Below are positions 1 to 5,823 of a stretch of DNA of 11,593 nt, one piece after another; the first letter of the stretch is position 1; each line of letters begins with the position of its first letter. A program made the position numbers and the translations under genes. The notes beneath the pieces were generated by a model. That model made no database searches and had not been told where the DNA came from. It saw only the letters and a list, made by a program, of their open reading frames with translations. This DNA is from JABCPE02 sp963516475 (GTDB lineage Bacteria > Bacteroidota > Bacteroidia > Flavobacteriales > Weeksellaceae). The DNA is taken from positions 1-11,593 of the forward strand of contig CAUQBR010000025.1 in the NCBI GenBank assembly GCA_963516475.1, in the 5' to 3' direction.

Positions 1-218
1 GGAAAATAAACAGGTTCGGAATAAGCTACTTTGTCTACCAAAAAATTCAGATTAAGAGCAGGAATTTCTTTTTTAATTGCAGAATCTGTTGCTTGTACGA
101 ATGTTTTATCTATTTTTTCGTAAGACGGGTTTCTAAACAACCACAAAAGACTGATTGTTAAGAAAATAATAACTGACAATAAAAATAAATATAAATATAT
201 CATCTTTTTGATTTTCAT
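1..218 (-). CDS. Membrane-anchored protein of unknown function, 5' part only
   Basis: The gene starts at an ATG read from 218 to 216 on the minus strand and runs off the left edge after 72 codons, so only the N-terminus is visible. Residues about 7-28 form one hydrophobic stretch (IYLYLFLLSVIIFLTISLLW) preceded by lysines (MKIKKM). This is either a signal anchor or an uncleaved transmembrane segment with the rest outside the cytoplasm. The following soluble part is mixed charged and polar and shows no motif I recognise. The leader just upstream (AAAAAAGGTTAGA) is A/G-rich, and a -7-like box TAGATTTG lies close by, which supports this start. The gene follows the SUKH gene at 283-804 on the same strand with 64 bp between them. 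Product and function are unknown; it is real coding sequence with fairly high confidence because the frame is open and the N-terminus is typical of a membrane protein. Confidence 0.7.
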   Translation of the reverse strand, partial: MKIKKMIYLYLFLLSVIIFLTISLLWLFRNPSYEKIDKTFVQATDSAIKKEIPALNLNFLVDKVAYSEPVYF

Positions 219-234
219 TCTAACCTTTTTTATA

Positions 235-242
235 CAAATCTA
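235..242 (-). promoter_or_regulatory. Candidate -7 promoter element (TAGATTTG)
   Basis: Read on the minus strand, this is an exact match to the Bacteroidota -7 consensus TAnnTTTG, 16 bp upstream of the start codon of the truncated gene at the left edge. No TTG-type -33 element is visible at the usual 19-21 bp spacing, so the promoter is incomplete by consensus. Confidence 0.35.
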
Positions 243-282
243 TATTTCTACATTCATAGTTTTTGCTTGAACTAAGATGGGT

Positions 283-804
283 TTATTCAATTAAAGATAA
301 AGGCTCAAAAGTAGGCGGCAGCGGTTCGGTTCGGAATTTTAATATTGATTTGTAAGTGGTTTCGCTGGTCAGGTTGGTGATAAATTCATGAAAATTATTC
401 CCTGCAAAATAGATTCCCACAGGAAAATCCACGAGATAAATAGGATATTCACCGTTTTGAGATTTTCTAATATCCCAAAATACAACCTCACCATTTTCAC
501 TTATCATAAAGGGCTCAGCATTGGTAAGTAACTCCATTTCTTCATCTTCGTCAAATATGGCTAAATCTACATATTCCTGAAAAATCTTCTTCCAATAAGC
601 ATTACGATGCTCCAAAGCATCACAAAAAGGGCTGCTTGCTCCCATAGGAATATAACTAAGGAAAAGTTCCAAGAGCCGCCCAAATCCCACTTCTCTTGTA
701 AATTCAAGATAGGAAGGCGGTAGTTTCCAGTCGTTACTAATCCGAGTAATATTATTAGACAGCGTTCGCTCGCCTTCTTTTATAGTCAAAAGTTCTTGAT
801 ACAT
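283..804 (-). CDS. SMI1/KNR4 family (SUKH superfamily) protein
   Basis: A 173-residue protein with the hallmarks of the SMI1/KNR4 (SUKH) fold. Near residues 28-42 it has the characteristic LPPSY-x-F-xx-x-GFG segment, where a proline pair and an aromatic are followed by a helix and a glycine turn. Later strands include GEVVFWDIR (residues 105-113), then PIYLVDFPVGIYFAGNNFHEFI, the usual end with a helix after an aromatic-rich strand. There is no signal peptide, so it should be cytoplasmic. Bacterial SUKH proteins are often immunity proteins that neutralise polymorphic nuclease or deaminase toxins, but many are orphans of unknown role. No toxin gene is visible in this window; a partner could lie beyond the left edge. 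It starts at ATG 804-802, 27 bp after the oxidoreductase stop codon on the same strand, so co-transcription is possible. I see no terminator or promoter in that gap. Family assignment is fairly secure; immunity function is inference. Confidence 0.75.
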   Translation of the reverse strand: MYQELLTIKEGERTLSNNITRISNDWKLPPSYLEFTREVGFGRLLELFLSYIPMGASSPFCDALEHRNAYWKKIFQEYVDLAIFDEDEEMELLTNAEPFMISENGEVVFWDIRKSQNGEYPIYLVDFPVGIYFAGNNFHEFITNLTSETTYKSILKFRTEPLPPTFEPLSLIE

Positions 805-831
805 GTCAATGATTTTAAGATGAAAATGCCT

Positions 832-1488
832 TTACCAGCATCCTTGGGCAGTAACACTTTTGTGCTCGTTTATTAAATCAATAAGTTTTACAAAATGCTG
901 AAATGAGGTCTCTGACAGATTTTTGTTGGAGGAAACAGCATCAAACGAATACACTGGAGAAGCCCACCCAGCACCGATGACTTCAAAGGTTTCTTGTAAA
1001 GGAATAAGGTAGGTTTCCACCGTTTTGTTTGGTGGTGAATATCGTTCTTTTGAGCCGCCTATGGTCACAGAAGCGATTATCGCCTTGTCTTTGAATTTTC
1101 CCGAAAGCCTGTTGCCTTTGAAATAATCATACAGCACATCATCTATCCATTTCTTGAGAATTGCTGGCGTTCCGTACCAATACAAAGGAAACTGTAGGAT
1201 GATGAAATCCGCATTTTTTATGGCATCTTGTTCCGCTTTTACATTGATTTGATAGTTGGGATAGAGTTTGTCCAGACGGCGGATGCTGATTTGTTTTCCG
1301 AAGTATTTTTCTAATTCTTTCAAAATAGCTTTATTAGCCTTTGATTTTTCTAAATTAGGATGTCCTGAAATGACCAAAATCTTACTTTCTGATGAAAAAA
1401 TCTTATCCGCTGTTCTCGGCTGTGAGGACAAATGCACCGAAAATCCTACAAAAAACAATACCAGAAAAATATTTTTAAAAAGTTTCAT
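832..1488 (-). CDS. Flavodoxin-fold NAD(P)H oxidoreductase with N-terminal signal peptide
   Basis: A 218-residue member of the Flavodoxin_2 family (KefF/MdaB/quinone-reductase-like), flavoproteins that pass hydride from NAD(P)H to quinones or other acceptors. Visible motifs are the nucleotide-binding beginning LVISGHPN (residues 38-45) with nearby Ser/Lys, the hallmark QFPLYWYGTPAILKKWID (99-116), and TIGGSKERY (142-150), which matches the flavin-contact loop of the family. The oddity is the N-terminus: MKLFKNIF followed by a hydrophobic core to about residue 20 and SSQ, a plausible signal peptidase I site before Gln23, a common pattern in Bacteroidota. There is no in-frame Met just before the flavodoxin fold, so the signal sequence is not an obvious start-site error. 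Export would put a cofactor-dependent enzyme in the periplasm. No lipobox cysteine is seen. The gene lies 75 bp downstream of holA, behind a probable terminator, and 27 bp upstream of the SUKH gene. Family confidence is high; location and substrate are uncertain. Confidence 0.85.
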   Translation of the reverse strand: MKLFKNIFLVLFFVGFSVHLSSQPRTADKIFSSESKILVISGHPNLEKSKANKAILKELEKYFGKQISIRRLDKLYPNYQINVKAEQDAIKNADFIILQFPLYWYGTPAILKKWIDDVLYDYFKGNRLSGKFKDKAIIASVTIGGSKERYSPPNKTVETYLIPLQETFEVIGAGWASPVYSFDAVSSNKNLSETSFQHFVKLIDLINEHKSVTAQGCW

Positions 1489-1545
1489 AATGATAGTTTT
1501 TAGAATTAAAGGATAAATATATGAAACACTTCAGAGATTTTTTAT

Positions 1546-1595
1546 AACTTTTGAAAAAATAAATCAAATGTTGATTTTATCAATGTTCAAAAGTT
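1546..1595 (-). terminator. Nested hairpins at the end of holA, probable intrinsic terminator
   Basis: Read on the minus strand, the last codons of holA contain AAATCAA-CAT-TTGATTT, a perfect 7-bp stem with a 3-nt loop (positions 1577-1561). It is followed at once by A and six T residues (1559-1554), the layout of an intrinsic terminator, although the stem is AT-rich. An outer 10-bp perfect inverted repeat (AACTTTTGAA at 1595-1586 with TTCAAAAGTT at 1555-1546) encloses it. The outer stem uses part of the T-tract, so the two structures compete. The holA stop codon lies inside. Confidence 0.55.
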
Positions 1596-2595
1596 TATAG
1601 ACCATTTCTTTCAGAAGTTCGTTTCCTTCGGTTTGGTTGGTGCCGAGCCCTTTTCCTTTAAGGTCAAATTCCCTGAGAATGGAGATAGTTCTGGTCGCAT
1701 GTTTCAATGGATAAAACCGAGCCGCTTCAGCATAATCCTTTACAAAGTAAGGGTTTATCTTTAGTTCAGAAGCTATCACCTGCGGAGACTGTCCCGCCAA
1801 AGTGTGGTATAAAACAATGTTGGAAAAAAAACTGTACAGATTGCTTATGATGAGCATCAGTGGATTGGTTTTAGGGTTTTTGCCCATATAATAAACGATT
1901 TTGAACGCAGCTGAACTATTTTTAGTCCCAAGAGCTTTCTGTAACTCAAAAACATTATATTCCTTGCTGATTCCTATATGTTTTTCGATAAGTTTTTCAT
2001 CTAAAATTTCGTTTTCTTTTAAGATGAGTTTTAGTTTTTGTAGCTCGTTGGCTATTCTAGACAAATCATTTCCTAAATATTCAGCCAAGAGCGTAGGAAT
2101 ATTCGGTGCAGTTTTGATGTCAAGGGAAGCGCACTCCTGCTGAATCCATTTTGCAAGATTGTAGTCTTTCACAGGCTCGCTGTAGTGGAGCATTTTCGCC
2201 TTTTCTAATGCCTTTGCGAACCTCTTACGAGAGTCTATTTTCTTTTGCTTGTGAGCGAAAATAAGTATCGTGGAGGGAACAGGATTTTCTATATATTTCA
2301 AAAAAATATCCTGTTCTTCTTCATTTAACTTTAAATCTTGGGCTTCTTTTATAATAATCACTTGATAATCACCCATCATGGGATACTGGTCAGCCAAGGA
2401 AAGTATTTCTGCATAAGAAGAATCTTTTCCGTAGACAATCATCTGATTAAAAGCTTTTTCTTCCTCCGTAAGAATGCCGTTTTCAAGGAGTTTTACGGCA
2501 AGGTCTATGTAGTAAGGCTCTTCTCCGTGGAAAAAATAAATAGGAGAAAATTCTTTATTTTTAATATTTTTGGAAATAATTTCTAAATCTTTCAT
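1564..2595 (-). CDS. holA: DNA polymerase III subunit delta
   Basis: The delta subunit of the clamp loader opens the beta sliding clamp during replication. The protein is 343 residues, the usual length. Typical features are SPIYFFHGEEPYYID near residues 17-31 (the degenerate P-loop region of the delta N-terminal domain), then YPMMGDYQVIIIKEAQ (71-86), which matches the conserved 'P-[LM]-x-[GD]-x-x-x-V-[IV]-[IV]' strand before the second helix. The C-terminal helical collar domain follows (about residues 205-340) and contains NPLMLIISNLYSFFSN and a late Lys/Glu-rich helix. I start at ATG 2595-2593 (MKDLEII). The frame stays open three codons further to a TTG at 2604, which is a less likely start and would overlap the divergent gene. 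The neighbouring HsdR-N-type gene is divergent with only 3 bp between start codons. A -7-like TATCTTTG lies inside that gene. holA next to an HsdR-N protein is an arrangement I associate with Bacteroidota genomes (from memory). Confidence 0.93.
   Translation of the reverse strand: MKDLEIISKNIKNKEFSPIYFFHGEEPYYIDLAVKLLENGILTEEEKAFNQMIVYGKDSSYAEILSLADQYPMMGDYQVIIIKEAQDLKLNEEEQDIFLKYIENPVPSTILIFAHKQKKIDSRKRFAKALEKAKMLHYSEPVKDYNLAKWIQQECASLDIKTAPNIPTLLAEYLGNDLSRIANELQKLKLILKENEILDEKLIEKHIGISKEYNVFELQKALGTKNSSAAFKIVYYMGKNPKTNPLMLIISNLYSFFSNIVLYHTLAGQSPQVIASELKINPYFVKDYAEAARFYPLKHATRTISILREFDLKGKGLGTNQTEGNELLKEMVYKLLNIDKINI
2565..2572 (+). promoter_or_regulatory. Candidate -7 element TATTTTTG for the HsdR-N gene
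   Basis: This is an exact match to TAnnTTTG on the plus strand, 26 bp before the ATG at 2599, which would give a leader of about 20 nt. It lies inside the 5' coding part of holA. No good TTG -33 element is seen at the expected spacing, so support is moderate. Confidence 0.35.
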
Positions 2596-2598
2596 AAT

Positions 2599-3027
2599 AT
2601 GCAATTACCAAAGCTCAATTTTGAGCAGGATTTTGATTTTAAAATAAAGCAGGACAAAGATACATTTTTTATTTATGATTTGGTTCGCAGGACTTATTTA
2701 GTTCTTACTCCAGAGGAGTGGGTGCGGCAGCATTGGGTGCATTATTTTCATTTTATAAAGGGTAAAAGTCTCTCTTCGCTCATCATGGAACGAAAAATAG
2801 AACTAAACGGCACCACCAAGAGGATAGATTTGCTCGTAACGGAAAAAACCGAGCCACAGATATTATTAGAATGCAAAGCCTCTCATATAGCCCTTACCGA
2901 GAGCGTTTTTGAGCAGGCAGCGAGATATAACACCATAATTTCTGCCCCCAAAATTATCCTAAGCAACGGGCTGCAGCATATTTATGCAAGGCTGGAGCAG
3001 GGACAATATTTTTTTGAAAAACAATAA
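2599..3027 (+). CDS. Stand-alone HsdR N-terminal-domain (PD-(D/E)XK nuclease-like) protein
   Basis: A 142-residue protein resembling the isolated N-terminal nuclease domain of type I restriction subunit R (the HSDR_N_2 type common in Bacteroidota). The PD-(D/E)XK core is visible: an acidic helix LIMERKIEL with E64 and E68, RIDLLV with D77, and LLECKA with E91 and K93 as the ExK element. A following helix (ESVFEQAARY) carries the Gln/Arg pattern typical of the fold. The N-terminal part has LTPEEWVRQHWVHYF (36-50), also characteristic of the family. No helicase domain follows and no hsdM or hsdS is nearby, so this is not a restriction system. It could be a DNA repair or processing nuclease, but its role is unknown. 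The start codon is 3 bp from the divergent holA start. The stop codon lies 7 bp from the convergent batA stop, with a shared inverted repeat over both. Family assignment is firm, function open. Confidence 0.85.
   Translation: MQLPKLNFEQDFDFKIKQDKDTFFIYDLVRRTYLVLTPEEWVRQHWVHYFHFIKGKSLSSLIMERKIELNGTTKRIDLLVTEKTEPQILLECKASHIALTESVFEQAARYNTIISAPKIILSNGLQHIYARLEQGQYFFEKQ
2655..2662 (-). promoter_or_regulatory. holA: Candidate -7 element TATCTTTG for holA
   Basis: On the minus strand this is an exact TAnnTTTG match, 59 bp before the holA ATG, inside the divergent HsdR-N coding sequence. No TTG is seen at the -33 position. Because the start codons are only 3 bp apart, any holA promoter must lie in this coding region, which slightly raises the prior. 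Confidence 0.3.
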
Positions 3028-3036
3028 AAAAATATT
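3005..3036. terminator. AT-only inverted repeat across two convergent stop codons
   Basis: AATATTTTTTT (3005-3015) and AAAAAAATATT (3026-3036) form a perfect 11-bp inverted repeat with a 10-nt loop. It spans the TAA of the plus-strand HsdR-N gene (3025-3027) and the start of the batA stop codon (3035-3037). It is symmetric, so it can act on both strands as a bidirectional transcription end point. There is no G+C in the stem, so it would be weak by the classical rule. Confidence 0.45.
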
Positions 3037-4018
3037 ATTGAATACTTCTAAAAATTTTCCATCTCAAAATAGCATCCATACAAAGAAATCCTAGTGCCAT
3101 CCACAGAAAAACTCTAAAAAATTCTGTGTATTCGTAGTTTTTCTTTCCTTTGATTTTTGTTTTTTCTAATTGATTGATTTCCTTATAGATATACTCTAAA
3201 CTTTCGCTGGAATCGGCACGAAAGTATTTTCCGCCTGTATTTTCTGCAATAGAATTGAGCAAATGCTCGTCTATTTCCACTTTTTGAGGAACGAAATATA
3301 CATCTCCAAAGCCGTCAACTGCGGGAGACTCTGCGTATCCATCCGTCCCAATGCCGATGGTATATACCTTTATCCCGTTATTTCTAGCTAAATCGCTGGC
3401 AACTTCGGCAGGCATTGCATTTCTTGTAGTATTCATTCCATCGGTCATCAGAATGATTACTTTGCTCTTTGCTTTGCTTTTTATCAGGTGCTTGGTGGCT
3501 ACTGCCAGCCCTTCACCTATGGCAGTTCCGTGGGCTACATCGCCAGGCTGCATTTCTTCTATTTCGGTAGAAATTACCTCATGGTCGGTGGTCAGCGGCA
3601 CTTTCATAAAGGCTTCAGCGGCGTAGATGACTAGCCCAAGTCTGTCATTTTCCCTTTGTGAAACGAAATCTTGGGAAAGTTTTTTTAGCACAGTCAGTCG
3701 GTCTGGGCTAAAATCCCTTGCCAACATACTGAGCGAAATATCCACTGCCAAAACAATGTCAATGCCCTGTTCATAGTTGTTTTTAATGGTGTAGGTGCGA
3801 GGTCTTGCCAGTGCGATAATCAGGGCAGAGAGGATAAAATATTTACATAAAGTGAGGATTTTATTTACCCAAAAATAGCCATTGCCCGTTTGTATATTTT
3901 GGGTAGATGGTATGAGGATTCCTTTTTGTTTTCTTTTCTTTAAATCCTTGATAATTAAAGGAATAAATAATAAAAACAAAGCCAAAAACCACAGACTATG
4001 AAACTCAAAATTAAACAT
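3035..4018 (-). CDS. batA: BatA-like VWA-domain membrane protein
   Basis: A 327-residue protein with the BatA layout: two N-terminal transmembrane segments (about residues 8-23 and 55-71) joined by a basic cytoplasmic loop with KKRKQKG, a von Willebrand factor A domain, and a C-terminal transmembrane segment (about 306-322). The metal-ion-dependent adhesion site is intact: DISLS (D93, S95, S97), the GTAIGEGL threonine loop, and LMTDGMNTTR. YPxx-like features of the family such as ARPR after TM2 are present. Bat proteins were named for Bacteroides aerotolerance and are thought to form a membrane complex with MoxR-type ATPases; the molecular job is not settled. Its ATG overlaps the 3' end of the BatD-like gene by 8 bp, so translation is probably coupled. 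It is the last gene of the operon. The usual following genes batB, batC and batE are absent, since a convergent gene begins 7 bp away. Confidence 0.88.
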   Translation of the reverse strand: MFNFEFHSLWFLALFLLFIPLIIKDLKKRKQKGILIPSTQNIQTGNGYFWVNKILTLCKYFILSALIIALARPRTYTIKNNYEQGIDIVLAVDISLSMLARDFSPDRLTVLKKLSQDFVSQRENDRLGLVIYAAEAFMKVPLTTDHEVISTEIEEMQPGDVAHGTAIGEGLAVATKHLIKSKAKSKVIILMTDGMNTTRNAMPAEVASDLARNNGIKVYTIGIGTDGYAESPAVDGFGDVYFVPQKVEIDEHLLNSIAENTGGKYFRADSSESLEYIYKEINQLEKTKIKGKKNYEYTEFFRVFLWMALGFLCMDAILRWKIFRSIQ

Positions 4019-4898
4019 TGTCTATATCTGTTTTAGGGTTAAAATGAGTAGAATATATAATGTTTTTTATTGAGTCAAAATCACTTTCCATCGTATTTTT
4101 TTCAGGAATAGTTTTCGCGAATTTTACTAAATCTCCACGAGTCAGCACTTTTTTAAAGACTTCTATTTCTTCATCTGAAATATAATGTTTGCTTTTCATT
4201 AAATCTATCAAATCTTCTGTGAGCAGAATGTCAGCAGGAATGTTTTTATTATCAGCAAGATAGCCTCTGCAGATTTCTATCAGTTCTACATAGAAAAGGC
4301 GGTATTCGTTCTTTTCTATCAGGTTTTTATTTTTTAGCTGTTCTAATTTTTTCAGGGTTTTCAGTGCTGGATTTTCTACGCGCAGATTTTTGACTTTTCT
4401 ATTAAAAATAAATAAAAAGACAAATCCTAAAATCCCCAAAATAACAAGTCCGCCGAAGAAATAGTTTTTATACATTTCCCAATAGTCTGAAAGAGAGAGT
4501 TTTACCTCTTCGTTCGGCATGATATCGTTGATTTCTTCGCCCTGCTGGGTAGGATTGACAACCTCTATTTCATAAGGCGTGGTGCGGTGGATTTCCTCGC
4601 CGATTTTGAATTCCAAAGCAGGAATGCTGTGTTTCCCTTCTTCATAAATCGTAAATTCTATAATTCGTTCATAGCTGTTTGGATTTTCGGAAATGCTGTC
4701 TTTCGTTTCCTCAAAACTAAACGGCAGAAGCCCATTTTTCGGCGCGGAAATTACATTTTTTTGATTTAAATTTTCTATTTTAACTTTAAAAACAGCCGTT
4801 TCGCCGAGTTCTATTTTTTGTTTATCTAGACTCGTAGAAAGTTGCTGCGTAAACCCAAATGTAGTTCCGAAAAAGAAAAGTAAAAAATATTTTTTCAT
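4011..4898 (-). CDS. BatD-like membrane protein of the Bat operon
   Basis: A 295-residue protein with an N-terminal signal peptide (MKKYFLLFFFGTTFGF, probable cleavage before Gln18). A periplasmic beta-rich domain follows with the BatD/oxygen-tolerance pattern 'LDKQKIELGETAVFKVKIEN' (24-43), about 120 residues long. Next come a transmembrane segment (about 147-166) and a cytoplasmic tail of about 125 residues rich in Lys, Glu and Leu. The tail includes ALKTLKKLEQLKN and a helical 'YRLFYVELIEICRGYLA' segment, typical of the DUF4381/BatD-like protein located between DUF58 and batA. Such proteins are presumed to be the periplasmic and adaptor part of the MoxR/VWA complex; no enzymatic motif is visible. 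It sits 55 bp downstream of the DUF58 gene and overlaps batA by 8 bp. The ATG at 4898 is the only sensible start because it directly begins the signal peptide. Family assignment is good; exact role is unknown. Confidence 0.8.
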   Translation of the reverse strand: MKKYFLLFFFGTTFGFTQQLSTSLDKQKIELGETAVFKVKIENLNQKNVISAPKNGLLPFSFEETKDSISENPNSYERIIEFTIYEEGKHSIPALEFKIGEEIHRTTPYEIEVVNPTQQGEEINDIMPNEEVKLSLSDYWEMYKNYFFGGLVILGILGFVFLFIFNRKVKNLRVENPALKTLKKLEQLKNKNLIEKNEYRLFYVELIEICRGYLADNKNIPADILLTEDLIDLMKSKHYISDEEIEVFKKVLTRGDLVKFAKTIPEKNTMESDFDSIKNIIYSTHFNPKTDIDNV

Positions 4899-4953
4899 CT
4901 TTTATTTATGGCAACTAAAATAGTTAAAATGCCTTCTGTTATTGATTTTTTTG

Positions 4954-5823
4954 CTATTTTTTGAAATATTTTCTTAGTTCTTTTACATACTCATCGCCTG
5001 TTTTTAGGCTGATGAATCCTGCTGAAGCACTCTCGAAAATTTCCTTTGTTTTTTGTTCTTTTTTTATTTGATTTTCTCTAAAATTTTCCTGCCATCTGCG
5101 GTCAGATGTATTTACCCAAATCTGCTTTCCTGTCTCGCTGTCGGATAGCAGAGCATAGCCGATGTCAGGGATTTCGCTGTCTTTTTCATCGGAAATTTTC
5201 AGCCCTAAAATTTGGTGTTTTTTAGAAGCGGTTTTCAGTATTTTTTCTTGAAAATCATCATTAAAATCCGATAAAACGAAAAGAAAAGATTTCTTTTTGA
5301 AAACATTCATCATATATTCCAGAGCCTTGTCCAGATGGGTTTCAGAGGCGATGTAGTCAGATGAAATAATATCAGAAATCATAGCCAAAAGGTGCTTTTT
5401 CCCTTTTTGTGGCGGGACGACTTTATAGACTTTATCCGCAAAGAGAATGAGCCCTACTTTGTCATTGTTTTTCAGTGCCGAAAAACCTATACTTGCGCAG
5501 ATTTCAGCAACGAATTCCTTTTTTAGCGAAATTTTCGTTCCATAGTTCATAGATGCCGATATATCCACCAAAAGCATTATGGTCAGTTCTCGCTCTTCTT
5601 CCATCACTTTCACAAAAGGCTGTTGGAAACGAGCGGTTTTGTTCCAGTCTATTCTGCGGATTTCATCGCTGAACTGGTAGGGTCTTATCTCGGCAAAAGT
5701 CATTCCCTGTCCCTTGAATGCAGAGTGATATGCACCCATGAGGGAAGCATCAGCCTCCCTACGGGAACGGATTTCTATTTGTTTTACTTTTTTTATAATA
5801 TCTTTGATGTCCAGTCTGCTCAT
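4954..5823 (-). CDS. DUF58 domain protein of the MoxR/Bat operon
   Basis: A 289-residue DUF58 protein. The diagnostic motif is RPYQFSDEIRRIDWNKTAR (residues 47-65), the family's 'YxxGDxxRxIDWxxSAR'. A VWA-like fold follows with an intact MIDAS start, VDISASM (D87, S89, S91), and a later SDFNDDF acidic strand. The protein is soluble, with no membrane segment. DUF58 proteins are almost always encoded right after a moxR gene and are thought to be the cytosolic partner of the AAA+ ATPase. Here two nrd genes separate them. I start at ATG 5823-5821 (MSRLDIKD). The frame is open further upstream into nrdD, but the N-terminus then loses family likeness. The start overlaps the nrdD stop codon by one base (TAATG), a classic sign of translational coupling. 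Codon content and length look normal. Confidence 0.9.
   Translation of the reverse strand: MSRLDIKDIIKKVKQIEIRSRREADASLMGAYHSAFKGQGMTFAEIRPYQFSDEIRRIDWNKTARFQQPFVKVMEEERELTIMLLVDISASMNYGTKISLKKEFVAEICASIGFSALKNNDKVGLILFADKVYKVVPPQKGKKHLLAMISDIISSDYIASETHLDKALEYMMNVFKKKSFLFVLSDFNDDFQEKILKTASKKHQILGLKISDEKDSEIPDIGYALLSDSETGKQIWVNTSDRRWQENFRENQIKKEQKTKEIFESASAGFISLKTGDEYVKELRKYFKK

Noticed and set aside
2596..2604. Extended holA start at a TTG (2604)
   Set aside because: It adds three residues before a good ATG at 2595 and would overlap the divergent start codon; the ATG gives the normal family N-terminus.
2599..3027. Type I restriction-modification system
   Set aside because: Only the N-terminal nuclease-like domain is present; no helicase, hsdM or hsdS is in the window.
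4910..4933. Small stem AACTA-loop-TAGTT flanked by GGC/GCC in the gap between DUF58 and the BatD-like gene
   Set aside because: Only 5 bp plus a 3-bp extension across a bulge, with no T-tract on the minus strand; probably chance.
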